From Marinilabilia salmonicolor JCM 21150 (GTDB lineage Bacteria > Bacteroidota > Bacteroidia > Bacteroidales > Marinilabiliaceae), in assembly GCF_000259075.1 (NCBI RefSeq), contig NZ_AJKI01000027.1, forward strand, positions 1-64,000: a stretch of DNA of 64,000 nucleotides. The letters are read 5' to 3'. The first letter of the stretch is position 1. Every line of letters starts with the position of its first letter. The notes beneath the pieces are model-generated. The model did no database searches. It was not told where the DNA came from and saw only the letters and a list, made by a program, of their open reading frames with translations. The position numbers and the translations under genes are program-made. This document shows, piece after piece, positions 28,129 through 36,850 of the stretch.

Positions 28129-28336
28129 AAAAAAAAGAAATTGCGAAGCAATTAACTTATCCAGCTAATTCTCATTTGATATTTTTACTTGCCTGGTTCT
28201 GGCAATGCCAGGTTAGGAGTTAGAATTCAGAGAAATCACATCGTGCTGTAAATCAATTTCTTGCAACACCCAGCGACACTCCTAAATTTGATATTTAGCA
28301 CATTTACAACAACTAAAAGAATAATTATTCTGTCAA
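28129..28336. other. Intergenic region after glnS
   Basis: AT-rich. A possible weak hairpin CCTGGTTCTGGCAATGCCAGG lies near 28192-28213. No gene is visible. Confidence 0.35.
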
Positions 28337-30046
28337 TCACTTATTCATTTTGGCCCAGGTATCACGCAGGGGCACAGTACGGTTAAACACCAATTGATCG
28401 GGAGTAGAATCAGGATCCACACAGAAATAGCCTAACCGCTGAAACTGAAATGCATCCAATGTCTTTGCCTCTTTTAATGAAGGCTCCACACGACATTTTT
28501 TCAAAACAGTCAGAGAATCGGGATTCAGGAATTCTTTGAAATCCTTGTCTTTATGTCCTGCAGGATCCTCATCCATAAACAGTCGGTCGTATTGCCGCAC
28601 CTCTGCAGGCAAACTATGTGAAACACTTACCCAATGCAGGGTTCCCTTCACCTTTTTACCACTGGTATCATTTCCACTCCGGGTTTGCGGATCGTAGGAA
28701 CAATAGATTTCTTCAATCTCTCCCTGTTCATTCTTTTTGAAGTCTTCACACTTCACTATATATCCGTTTTTCAGACGCACTTCACGACCGGGTCCTAATC
28801 GGAAAAACTTCTTGGGAGGCTCTTCCATAAAGTCATTCCGCTCTATATAAAGCTCCCTGGTAAAAGGAATCGTGCGACTACCACCATTCTCATCCTCCGG
28901 ATTATTAATCGCTTCCATCCATTCCACCTGATCTTCGGGATAATTGGTCAGAATCAGTTTCACCGGATCAATAACAGCATTCACGCGGGGAGCTTTTTTA
29001 TTCAAATCCTCACGGACACAATGCTCCAGTAAAGCCACATCAATGATATTGTCACGACGCGCCACGCCCACTCTGTCAGCAAACACACGAATGGATTCCG
29101 CGGTATAGCCGCGACGACGCAATCCGGAAATGGTTGGCATCCGTGGATCATCCCATCCGTTTACAATACCTTTCTGTACCAATTCCAGCAGACGACGTTT
29201 ACTCATTACCGTGTAGTTCAGATTCAAACGGGCAAACTCAATCTGTCGGGGACGGCGCTCCGGAGCAGGCTCTCCTTCCAGAATTTGATCCAAAAACCAG
29301 TTGTATAGCGGCCGGTGCACCTCAAATTCCAATGTACATATTGAGTGTGTAATACCTTCGATAAAATCACTTTGACCATGCGTAAAGTCATACATTGGAT
29401 AAACACACCATTTATCACCTGTACGGTGATGACTTTTATGAATGATGCGATACATAATAGGATCGCGCATATGCATATTTGAGGAAGCCATGTCAATTTT
29501 GGCCCGCAACACTCTTTCGCCCTCCTTAAATTCGCCCCCTTTCATGCGCATAAAAAGATCCAGGTTCTCTTCCACGCTGCGGTTTCTAAACTGACTTTCA
29601 ACTCCGGGTTGTGTTGGCGTTCCTTTTTGAGCAGCAATTTCATCAGCACTCTGATCATCCACATACGCTTTCCCCGCCTTAATCAGTTTTACGGCCCATT
29701 CAAAAATCTGATCGAAATAATCAGAAGCATAATGTTCATCACCCACCCAGTCAAAACCAAGCCAATTCACATCCTTTTTGATGGAATCCACGTATTCCAC
29801 CTCTTCCTTTGCCGGATTGGTGTCATCAAACCGAAGATTACATCCACCCCCATAATTCGCGGCCAGTCCAAAATTAAGACATATTGACTTTGCATGGCCA
29901 ATATGCAGGTATCCGTTCGGCTCAGGTGGAAAACGCGTTAACACCGCACCTCCGTTCTTCCCTTCCTGCAGGTCTTTATCTATTTCCTGATGAATAAAAT
30001 TGCCTTTACCGGCTGATGGCATTCCGCCTTCGGTAGTATTGCTCAT
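28337..30046 (-). CDS. glnS: Glutaminyl-tRNA synthetase
   Basis: Charges tRNA-Gln directly. The 569-residue product has the class I HIGH-type motif [15 protein letters not shown] (about residues 41-55) and the KMSKS-type [10 protein letters not shown] (about 285), followed by the two beta-barrel anticodon-binding domains. The N-terminal ~30 residues ([20 protein letters not shown]) are slightly extended relative to E. coli GlnS. CAAAAATA at 30147-30154 may be the -7 box. gltX is also in the window, so direct charging and not transamidation is expected. Confidence 0.97.
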   Translation of the reverse strand: MSNTTEGGMPSAGKGNFIHQEIDKDLQEGKNGGAVLTRFPPEPNGYLHIGHAKSICLNFGLAANYGGGCNLRFDDTNPAKEEVEYVDSIKKDVNWLGFDWVGDEHYASDYFDQIFEWAVKLIKAGKAYVDDQSADEIAAQKGTPTQPGVESQFRNRSVEENLDLFMRMKGGEFKEGERVLRAKIDMASSNMHMRDPIMYRIIHKSHHRTGDKWCVYPMYDFTHGQSDFIEGITHSICTLEFEVHRPLYNWFLDQILEGEPAPERRPRQIEFARLNLNYTVMSKRRLLELVQKGIVNGWDDPRMPTISGLRRRGYTAESIRVFADRVGVARRDNIIDVALLEHCVREDLNKKAPRVNAVIDPVKLILTNYPEDQVEWMEAINNPEDENGGSRTIPFTRELYIERNDFMEEPPKKFFRLGPGREVRLKNGYIVKCEDFKKNEQGEIEEIYCSYDPQTRSGNDTSGKKVKGTLHWVSVSHSLPAEVRQYDRLFMDEDPAGHKDKDFKEFLNPDSLTVLKKCRVEPSLKEAKTLDAFQFQRLGYFCVDPDSTPDQLVFNRTVPLRDTWAKMNK

Positions 30047-30146
30047 AATTATCCGTATTATTTTCTACTGATTTCTTTGGGCTTTGAGCCTCTAATCTTC
30101 AATTTCGGATTTTGCTTTATCAAATCATAAATCCGTCAGTGGTTGG

Positions 30147-30154
30147 CAAAAATA
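30147..30154 (-). promoter_or_regulatory. Candidate -7 box of glnS
   Basis: TATTTTTG on the minus strand, with a CTTGTT 22 bp further upstream as a possible -33 element. Confidence 0.45.
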
Positions 30155-30190
30155 ATGCTTTTTGGTCGGTATTAAAACAAGTCAGAAAAT

Positions 30191-30239
30191 AAAAAAGGGA
30201 TGCACACATCAGGTTTTCATACCTTAACTGTGCATCCCC
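30191..30239 (-). terminator. Intrinsic terminator of the secreted protein gene
   Basis: GGGATGCACA / TGTGCATCCC 10-bp stem with a ~22-nt loop, followed on the minus strand by TTTTTTATTTT. Lies 45 bp after the stop at 30284. Confidence 0.8.
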
Positions 30240-30283
30240 TCAAAATTCACCAAAATTCAAACAATAAAAAAGCTAATCGTTTT

Positions 30284-30787
30284 TTAATTGGCCGAAATAT
30301 TCTGAATGTTTTTAAGCAATCCCGGATAATAGCAGGCAATAAGTCCCAGTGCCTTTTCTACTGATACCTGGCTGTTAACAATCTTTTCCTGACGGCTCAG
30401 CGCTTCCTGCGACAGAAACATATTATTGGTTTGTTCGGGAAGCATTCTGAAATCGCTGTTGGTGATGGTAGTAGCTCCAAAACCTGATTTTTTACATACA
30501 TACTGAACTTCCATTACGTTGCTTCGAACTATAAAATCGTTGCATCGCTTACGCTCATTTAAGAATACAATAATCGGGGCATTTCCATTCTCATACTCAA
30601 TCTGGAATTTGCGGACAGTTTCATTTCCGATGGTTTCAGATTCAAGTTCCGTAATCTGATAATTACCCAATTCAGTCAGTGAGTTTCCCGACAATACAGA
30701 CACAGCATCTCCGGCAGCCACCGCTGAAGAACCGGACAAAATCATAACAAAGAAAAGCAAGCCTGCGACAAAATTTACTCGTTTCAT
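30284..30787 (-). CDS. Hypothetical secreted protein
   Basis: The 167-residue product has a signal peptide (MKRVNFVAGLLFFVMILSGS, then SAVAAGD). The mature 143 residues contain two Cys (KRCND and YVCKK) that could form a disulfide, and an overall alpha+beta composition. I do not recognise a family. It stands alone between glnS and a small plus-strand gene. Its own terminator supports a real transcript. Confidence 0.7.
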   Translation of the reverse strand: MKRVNFVAGLLFFVMILSGSSAVAAGDAVSVLSGNSLTELGNYQITELESETIGNETVRKFQIEYENGNAPIIVFLNERKRCNDFIVRSNVMEVQYVCKKSGFGATTITNSDFRMLPEQTNNMFLSQEALSRQEKIVNSQVSVEKALGLIACYYPGLLKNIQNISAN

Positions 30788-31123
30788 AACTATCTGTTTT
30801 TAGATGTTTGTTTTTATATTTTGCACAGGAGATTCCAAAGCATGTGCCAACAATTACAATTAATTGACCTTGAGCAATTTGAATATTAGCAAGCCATTTG
30901 AATTTTGTCCACTTCCGAATACTTGATGTTCGGTAACGAACAGTTGACATCTTCTTCCCGGACACAAACAATCATTCATCCTCAAAATATTGGTTTTTAT
31001 CCTAAAAACAACCCCACCCATCACAAGAAGTCTCTGTTTCCAGATATTTATTTCTCCAAATAAATCTGAACTTTACATCCGACATTAAAACCCTTATCTT
31101 ATACCTTCAAAAAAAATGGAACC
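30788..31123. other. Intergenic region, divergent promoters expected
   Basis: Separates two divergent genes. I see no repeat, RNA gene or clear consensus promoter in it. Confidence 0.4.
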
Positions 31124-31426
31124 ATGAAATACTTTAAATATCTACCGGTGGATCCGGATTTCTACGAAATACTTGAAACAATTGTCAGAGAGAAGAAGGA
31201 ACAAAATGTATTCTATTTTCTTCCGGACAACACATTAGGACAGGCGAAAGGAGAATACCACGGCATAGATAAGAGCAGTGATGGTGAATTTATGATACTC
31301 AGTGACGGTGATTATGTAAGACTCGATCGCATCATCACGATCAATGGGAAACCAGGCCCTGCATTTGATGAATACGACAACTATGCCAATGAATGTTTAT
31401 CCTGCAAGGCGGGGTATGAGGAGTAG
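31124..31426 (+). CDS. Small hypothetical cytosolic protein
   Basis: The 100-residue protein has no signal peptide. It starts MKYFKYLPVDPDFYEIL, has a central beta-rich part (GEFMILSDGDYVRLDRIITI) resembling a small SH3/Sm-like barrel, and a C-terminal YDNYANECLSCKAGYEE with a CxxC pair. The barrel layout is loosely reminiscent of Rho-binding antiterminator (Rof) proteins, but similarity by eye is weak and no function is assigned. A shared terminator lies just downstream. Confidence 0.65.
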   Translation: MKYFKYLPVDPDFYEILETIVREKKEQNVFYFLPDNTLGQAKGEYHGIDKSSDGEFMILSDGDYVRLDRIITINGKPGPAFDEYDNYANECLSCKAGYEE

Positions 31427-31445
31427 AAAATCACATCTTCTAACA

Positions 31446-31489
31446 AAAAAAGCCCCTCTGTGATATTGTAAATCACAAAGGGGCTTTTA
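31446..31489. terminator. Bidirectional terminator between small gene and tRNA-Cys
   Basis: Long stem AGCCCCTCTGTGAT / ATCACAAAGGGGCT (one bulge) flanked by A- and T-runs. It can end both the plus-strand small gene and the minus-strand tRNA transcript. Confidence 0.85.
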
Positions 31490-31493
31490 GTTG

Positions 31494-31564
31494 AGGTCGG
31501 TGGCGGATTCGAACCGCCGTACGCGGTTTTGCAGACCGCTGCCTAGCCACTCGGCCAACCGACC
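31494..31564 (-). tRNA. tRNA-Cys (GCA)
   Basis: A 71-nt cloverleaf on the minus strand: acceptor stem GGTCGGT / ACCGACC, D arm starting at TGGCCGAGTGG, anticodon loop CTGCAAA giving GCA, and T arm GGCGGTTCGAATCCGCC. The discriminator base is U (73), as expected for tRNA-Cys. CCA is not encoded. folB lies upstream on the same strand, the terminator downstream. Confidence 0.96.
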
Positions 31565-31647
31565 ATTGTGTTGGTCAAAAATGCGGTTGCAAAAGTAAGG
31601 ATTTTTTCTGTTCAACCCAACAAAATGTTGTTATTTTTATTTTATAG

Positions 31648-32016
31648 CTAACGCTCCATCGTAACACTCACATTTCTCATCTGACCGCCCATGGGAGGAT
31701 TCATCTTAGAAATCTTCACCCTCAGCCATTCAATTTCAGGAAAATGCCGATAGAGAGAATCCATTACACGAGCCGTAACATGTTCCAGCAAATTGGAGGT
31801 TTGTTGTATCTCGGTTCGCACCAGATTGTAAACCTGAACGTAATTAAGTGCATCGTTAATGTTATCGGTCTGCATCGGTCGGGACATATCGGTGCGGATG
31901 GAAATATTCACTAAAAACCTGTTTCCCACCACATTCTCTTCTCTGAAGCAGCCGTGATAGGCATAAAACTCCATCTCTTCAAGCTCTATAATCCCTGTTT
32001 TTATCATTGAATCCAT
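31648..32016 (-). CDS. folB: Dihydroneopterin aldolase
   Basis: FolB cleaves dihydroneopterin to 6-hydroxymethyl-dihydropterin and glycolaldehyde in folate synthesis. The 122 residues match the family. IELEEMEFYAYHGCFREENVVGN is the N-terminal signature with the active-site Tyr and Glu, LNYVQVYNLV the central motif, and LLEHVTARVMD and VKISKMNPPMGGQMRNVSV the substrate-binding helix and the pterin-binding C-terminal strand. The tRNA-Cys gene lies 83 bp downstream and may be on the same transcript. The next gene diverges. Confidence 0.95.
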   Translation of the reverse strand: MDSMIKTGIIELEEMEFYAYHGCFREENVVGNRFLVNISIRTDMSRPMQTDNINDALNYVQVYNLVRTEIQQTSNLLEHVTARVMDSLYRHFPEIEWLRVKISKMNPPMGGQMRNVSVTMER

Positions 32017-32264
32017 AATAAATCATTTTGAGGCACAAAAGTAAAAATAAAAAACCAATCAACCCCGTATTAAAGGTATCTCATTCATTCCTAAAGAGAA
32101 ATGAATCAGGTAACCGGAAAATTTGCCCCATCCGCACCGTGCATTTATCTTCGGCAGGAAGTTTGTTGTATTGCATCGGCCCTCAAAGAGGGAAACCGGG
32201 AGACTTTGTGCCAAAATATGACCACTTGTTCAGGAAACAGGCTTTCTCACATTCTATTTTTCAA

Positions 32265-32272
32265 TATCTTTG
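32265..32272 (+). promoter_or_regulatory. -7 box of the porin gene
   Basis: TATCTTTG, a perfect match, with TTTC 18 bp upstream. It ends 7 bp before the ATG at 32280, which fixes that ATG as the start and implies a near-leaderless mRNA. Confidence 0.65.
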
Positions 32273-32279
32273 CGTCGCA

Positions 32280-34349
32280 ATGAAGAAATTAATCATCATA
32301 CATATTGTGTTTTTTGCATTGGGAACTATGGCATTTGCCCAGTTTATCCCCAGTGGCAATAACCAGTCAGGAGGAAGAGGATTTCCCACCATGCAACAGG
32401 GAGGCTTTCAAAACGGACAAAACCAGGACCAAAACAATGAACAGGAAGAAGGAAGTCAGCAACCCACTGTGCCAAGCGAAGTGAAGAACTGGCGGTTGGT
32501 GGATGATTTCAGCCTTTCCGACACTGTCGTTGTGGACACTGTGTCCACCGGATTTCAGATATACAATCCGATTCATCAGCGCTCCATTGCAAACGTATTT
32601 ACCGGAAACCTGGGAGCCCCGGCTCAATCAATTATAATTGAAGAAATGCCGGTTCACAACAGTTTCCTTTTTTCACGAAATCTAAATTACTGGCTTACCT
32701 CTCCCAAGGATTGGAAATATTATAACACACGAACTCCGTACACCAATTTATATTATCAGCATAGTGGCCCTAAGCGACGAAGCGAAGAGAATGTGGGAGT
32801 GCTATTTACACAAAACATCAATAAAAATGTCAATGTAGGATTCAATTATAAATTGATTTCATCAGTTGGAAAATACGACGGACAGCAGGTGGACAACCGC
32901 CTCTTCAGACTCTTTTCGTCTTATTCGGGCAGAAGATACGAGGTTCATGGATCATTTTTTTACGGAAAAACAGACCAATTAAACAACGGTGGAATCATTG
33001 ACGACAATAACATCCTAAATCCGGAAGATAACCAATACGACGGGCCGGAATACATCCCGGTACATTTCACCAATGCATCCACACGCATCGACAACTACAA
33101 ACTTTTCATCAATCAAAAGCTTAAAATCGGTAATGTTTCCATTGCAGTGAACGACTCGGTGAAAGAAACAACACCACTGGCCACTGCCAGTCACACTTTT
33201 GAGATGGATCGTTACCGACGGGCATACAAGATAGATGATTTATCCGGGGTATTTCCGGAAGACGAATCCCTTTGGTTTTACAACCAAATCAACAACGATC
33301 CTACGCAAACAAAGGACACCACTTACCAGACGACTTACCGCAATACCATTCAACTGAAATTTAATGAAGAGGCCAACCCTTTTCTACAGTTTGGAATGCG
33401 GGTATATCTGATGAATGAAGTTGAGCGAAATCGCTGGCCGGCATCAACAGTCGCGATAGAGGATACCGCCGGCAACCCCACCGGAGAATTCATCTATCAC
33501 AAAAGAAAAGAACAACGAACCGCCACGGCTTTCGGTGGTCAGTTATTCAAAAACCGTGGTAAAAATTTCTTTTACGATGCCGGAATGAGGATATGGTTCC
33601 AGGGGCACAAAGCAGGCGACAGTGAATTAACAGGAGGCTTCAACACCAGGTTCAGGGTTGCCAAAGATACTGCAGGATTTTTTGCGCGCGGTGGCATTTT
33701 CCTTACCTCCCCGGACTTTTTCACAGAAAAATATTATTCCAATCACATCTCATGGGATAAACGTTTCGATCCTGAACAAACAGTCAAAATTCACGGCGGA
33801 ATTAATATCCCCACCCGACGGCTGCAACTCACCGGAGAGATTAGGCTCTTAAATGATCACATTTACTGGAACGAAGAAGCGCTTCCGGAACAGACCAGCG
33901 AATTTCTGCAACTGATTCAAATAAAACTAAAAAAGCATTTTCAGCTTTGGAACCTGCACAGCCGAAATGAAGTAGTTTATCAGCTCACCAGCCATGACCG
34001 CATTATTCCGGTACCTGAATTATCTGTATTCAGCTCCAACTATTTTGAGAATACGTTGTTTCAGGTATTGTTTTTCCAGTTAGGGTTTGATGTAAGATAC
34101 CACACGGCTTATTACTCACCTGACTTCATGCCGGCTACCGGACAATTCCACATACAGCGGGAAAGAAAAACCGGAAACTATCCGGTGGTAGATCCATTTG
34201 TCAATTTCCATCTCAAAAGAGCAAACATCTTCGTCAAATATGATCACGTAAATCAGGGACTGATGAGCAATGATTATTTCCATACCATCGGATATCCCGT
34301 CAACCCCGGAGGTTTGAGGTTTGGTGTTTCGTGGAATTTTTATGACTAA
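32280..34349 (+). CDS. Putative beta-barrel porin (Porin_10-like)
   Basis: Starting at the ATG at 32280 gives 689 residues with a signal peptide (MKKLIIIHIVFFALGTMAF, cleavage after AFA). The open frame back to 32028 lacks family features and lies before the promoter, so it is excluded. A short Gln/Asn/Gly-rich linker follows the signal. The rest is a long series of amphipathic beta strands ending in WNFYD-type aromatics, as in the Bacteroidota putative porins. It probably forms a large outer-membrane channel. The transported solute is unknown. Next downstream gene has its own promoter. Confidence 0.82.
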   Translation: MKKLIIIHIVFFALGTMAFAQFIPSGNNQSGGRGFPTMQQGGFQNGQNQDQNNEQEEGSQQPTVPSEVKNWRLVDDFSLSDTVVVDTVSTGFQIYNPIHQRSIANVFTGNLGAPAQSIIIEEMPVHNSFLFSRNLNYWLTSPKDWKYYNTRTPYTNLYYQHSGPKRRSEENVGVLFTQNINKNVNVGFNYKLISSVGKYDGQQVDNRLFRLFSSYSGRRYEVHGSFFYGKTDQLNNGGIIDDNNILNPEDNQYDGPEYIPVHFTNASTRIDNYKLFINQKLKIGNVSIAVNDSVKETTPLATASHTFEMDRYRRAYKIDDLSGVFPEDESLWFYNQINNDPTQTKDTTYQTTYRNTIQLKFNEEANPFLQFGMRVYLMNEVERNRWPASTVAIEDTAGNPTGEFIYHKRKEQRTATAFGGQLFKNRGKNFFYDAGMRIWFQGHKAGDSELTGGFNTRFRVAKDTAGFFARGGIFLTSPDFFTEKYYSNHISWDKRFDPEQTVKIHGGINIPTRRLQLTGEIRLLNDHIYWNEEALPEQTSEFLQLIQIKLKKHFQLWNLHSRNEVVYQLTSHDRIIPVPELSVFSSNYFENTLFQVLFFQLGFDVRYHTAYYSPDFMPATGQFHIQRERKTGNYPVVDPFVNFHLKRANIFVKYDHVNQGLMSNDYFHTIGYPVNPGGLRFGVSWNFYD

Positions 34350-34361
34350 CCGGCCATTCGC

Positions 34362-34394
34362 TTTTGTCTGCATGTCAACATTTTGGTATCTTTG
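34362..34394 (+). promoter_or_regulatory. Complete Bacteroidota promoter of the MltF-like gene
   Basis: -33 TTTG (34363-34366), a 20-bp spacer and -7 TATCTTTG (34387-34394). This is the best consensus promoter in the window. It starts inside the porin-distal region, so any start codon before 34395 is excluded. Confidence 0.75.
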
Positions 34395-34441
34395 CCCATC
34401 TTATAGATCTCCCTCCATCACCTCGTGAAGCTCCGTTGTCT

Positions 34442-35899
34442 ATGGAAAGGGTTGATCTGAAATGCAACTTTATGGGAAAGATTTTTACGGTAATTTTAAC
34501 AAGTCTGGCCATTCTGCTTCCGTCATGTTTTCAGAAAAAAGAGAACCATGCTCCGGACAACATCATTGAACTCTCGGAAAGAGACCTGAATGAAATTAAA
34601 GAAGAGGGTGTGGTTAGCGTCGTTACCAACTACAACTCCACCAACTATTTTGTTTACAAAGGGACACCTATGGGTTATCAGCTGGAATTACTGCAGGAAT
34701 TCAGCAACTACATGGGATTAAAACTGGATGTGACCATCAACAACGATCTCTCCACCAACTACCGGAGTTTAAAAACGGGAGACATCGACATTATCGCCAG
34801 CAACCTGGCAGCCACGCTTGAAAAAAACGATGGCATCCGATTCAGCGAACCTCACAGTTTCAGTCGGCAAATTCTGGTCCAACAGCGTTACAAACCTGAC
34901 AATGGCAACAGCGGCGACAGAGAGTACAACAAACTCATTCGAAACCAGTTAAACCTTGCCGGAGAAACCATCTACGTCCAAAAAGAATCAGCGTACGCCA
35001 AACGTTTGCGAAATCTGGCACAGGAAATTGGTGACAGCATCAATATCGTGGAGATTGCTGATTATGAAGTGGAACAACTCATAGGGCTGGTAGCCAGCGG
35101 AGAGATAAAATATACGGTATGCGATGAGAATCTGGCTCGTGTCAACCTGAACTATTATCCCAATCTGGATGTGGAAACAGCTATCAGTTTCCCACAAAAG
35201 CTGTCATGGGCTGTTCGGTCAACCTCTCCCGATTTGTTAAATGTCATCGACAACTGGCTTATCAGTTTCAAAAAAACAGCCCGATACAATCAGATCTATC
35301 AGAAATATTACCTCAACAAACGCTCCGTACACCTGGTGGATGAAGGATTTCATTCCATCAAGGGAGGTCAGGTATCCGATTTTGATGAGATGATAAAAGA
35401 GGAGAGCAATAAATTCAACTGGGATTGGCGTCTCATTGCCTCCTTAATTTATCAGGAGTCGCGTTTCTTCCCTAAAGTGGAAAGCTGGGCCGGAGCGCAG
35501 GGACTTATGCAACTTATGCCAGGAACCGCCGATCGCTTTGGGGTAGTGAATCCTGAAAACCCACGTCAAAATATCCGTGGCGGTGTGGAATTTCTCAAAT
35601 GGCTTGATGAACGACTGGAATCAAGAGTTACTGATCCTGAAGAGCGGATTAAGTTTGTACTGGCATCCTACAATGTGGGGCTCGGCCATGTACTGGATGC
35701 CATGAATCTGGCGGAAAAATACGGAAAAGATCCCCTGGTATGGGAAAACAATGTGGATTACTATCTGCTGCACAAATCAGAGCCCAAATTCTTTAATGAT
35801 CCAGTGGTGAAATTCGGTTACTGCCGGGGAGAGGAGCCCTACCACTATGTTACGGAAATACTGGAAAGGTATGAGCATTACAAGAATGTGATGGAATAG
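34442..35899 (+). CDS. MltF-like membrane-bound lytic transglycosylase
   Basis: A lipoprotein of 476-486 residues, depending on the start (34442 or 34472). The latter gives the cleaner lipoprotein signal MGKIFTVILTSLAILLPSC. Residues to ~300 form a periplasmic solute-binding (SBP_bac_3) module (GTPMGYQLELLQEFSNYMG; LKTGDIDIIASNLA). The last ~170 are a goose-lysozyme-like transglycosylase domain with the catalytic Glu in IASLIYQESRFFP, then AGAQGLMQLMPGTA and LASYNVGLGH. It cleaves the glycan strand of peptidoglycan at the outer membrane's inner face, as MltF does. An F1 repeat follows its stop by 1 bp. Confidence 0.9.
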   Translation: MERVDLKCNFMGKIFTVILTSLAILLPSCFQKKENHAPDNIIELSERDLNEIKEEGVVSVVTNYNSTNYFVYKGTPMGYQLELLQEFSNYMGLKLDVTINNDLSTNYRSLKTGDIDIIASNLAATLEKNDGIRFSEPHSFSRQILVQQRYKPDNGNSGDREYNKLIRNQLNLAGETIYVQKESAYAKRLRNLAQEIGDSINIVEIADYEVEQLIGLVASGEIKYTVCDENLARVNLNYYPNLDVETAISFPQKLSWAVRSTSPDLLNVIDNWLISFKKTARYNQIYQKYYLNKRSVHLVDEGFHSIKGGQVSDFDEMIKEESNKFNWDWRLIASLIYQESRFFPKVESWAGAQGLMQLMPGTADRFGVVNPENPRQNIRGGVEFLKWLDERLESRVTDPEERIKFVLASYNVGLGHVLDAMNLAEKYGKDPLVWENNVDYYLLHKSEPKFFNDPVVKFGYCRGEEPYHYVTEILERYEHYKNVME

Positions 35900-35900
35900 T

Positions 35901-36068
35901 TAGTGTCTGTCCATAAAGTACCATTTACTGCGTTACGCTTGTCCGAAAGGTACTCATTTACGAAAAGTAAACTCCGTATTTTCGGACTTCGCAAGCCTTG
36001 TAACTGGCACTTTCTGAACAGACACAGCTCCCGCCAGAAACTTTCCCGACTTTATAGACAAACACTAA
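35901..36068 (+). repeat. F1 palindromic repeat, copy 7 (type copy)
   Basis: Best-formed copy. Terminal inverted repeat TAGTGTCTGTCCATAAAGT (left) / ACTTTATAGACAAACACTA (right). The inner stem GCTTGTCCGAAA...TTTTCGGACTTCGCAAGC surrounds CTCATTTACGAAAAGTAAACTC. It lies exactly between two convergent genes and may serve as their terminator. Confidence 0.85.
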
Positions 36069-36084
36069 TTAATCTTTACACTTT

Positions 36085-36699
36085 CTATATTTTCCGAAGC
36101 ACCTCCAGCATTTCGCTGAGAATCATAGCTGTGGCCCCCCATATTGCACGATTTCCTGCCTCGAAGTACGGTGCGGTCAGCGTTGTTCCGTTGATATTCC
36201 GGTTCAGTTGCTTTACATTTTCCCTTTTGAGCAAGAGCTCCAACGGGACTTCTATTATTTCGTCCACTTCAGTGGGGTCGGGAGCAAAATCAGGCTCATA
36301 ATCCATCCACCCTACCTGCGGATAAACCTGAAAATTACTATTGGGGATATACAGCGGCGTCAGTGCTCCCAGAATCTGAACATCCCCGGGATCAACACCA
36401 ATTTCTTCATGGCTTTCACGCAAAGCTGTGGAGCAAAAGTCCGAATCTTCCTCCTCACATTTACCACCGGGAAAACTGATTTGTCCGCTATGAACACCGT
36501 CATAAACAGGGCGCTGAATAAAAGGAAGATGCCAGCGACCGTTGCGTGGATAGAACAAAATCAAAACACTGCTGGGACGTGCCAGAGCAGGATCAGGCAT
36601 CCGGCTTCCTGTAAAACGAACACTGGGAGCCATCAGCTCATGAGCCGTTTCCCCGGGCAAAGGCCCTTTTAGCAGTTGTTTTAATTTTTCTATTTGCAC
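36085..36699 (-). CDS. NUDIX hydrolase, coenzyme A pyrophosphatase-like
   Basis: The 204-residue protein carries a NUDIX signature (SFPGGKCEEEDSDF, then TALRESHEEIGV, about residues 92-119) preceded by VLILFYPRNGRWHLPFIQR. The arrangement with an Asp-rich segment and TALRE is typical of the CoA pyrophosphatase (NudL) subfamily, which splits CoA and related nucleotides into 3',5'-ADP and phosphopantetheine. The subfamily's NuCoA signature upstream of the box (HSGQISFPGGK) supports this. The gene is probably independent of gltX, which lies more than 150 bp away on the same strand. Confidence 0.85.
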   Translation of the reverse strand: MQIEKLKQLLKGPLPGETAHELMAPSVRFTGSRMPDPALARPSSVLILFYPRNGRWHLPFIQRPVYDGVHSGQISFPGGKCEEEDSDFCSTALRESHEEIGVDPGDVQILGALTPLYIPNSNFQVYPQVGWMDYEPDFAPDPTEVDEIIEVPLELLLKRENVKQLNRNINGTTLTAPYFEAGNRAIWGATAMILSEMLEVLRKI

Positions 36700-36850
36700 A
36701 AGGTGATTGTTTTGAGTTCTGGATTTTGAGGTCTGAGTTCTGTATTTTGAGTTCTGAGTTCCGGCTTGAGATCATCTCTCTTCAACCCTCTGACTGAACC
36801 ACCAACTCACAGATTACAGTGCAAGAATGGTTCCACTTAATTCCCACAAC
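36700..36850. repeat. Short phrase-like direct repeats before gltX end
   Basis: Three to four imperfect tandem units of TTTTGAGTTCTGAGTTC type at about 36713-36768. No gene. Confidence 0.5.

Noticed and set aside
32028-32279. Longer N-terminus for the porin
   Set aside because: The signal peptide begins at 32280 and a perfect -7 box sits just before it.
34364-34441. Longer N-terminus for the MltF-like protein
   Set aside because: It would start between the -33 and -7 boxes of a consensus promoter, and it lacks a signal peptide at its N-terminus.
35903-36301. 132-codon open frame, with similar frames at 24885-25103, 11112-11303 and 48883-49074
   Set aside because: All run through F1 repeats. 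The shared peptide string comes from repeat identity. The frames begin inside the repeat and overlap real genes or end at random.
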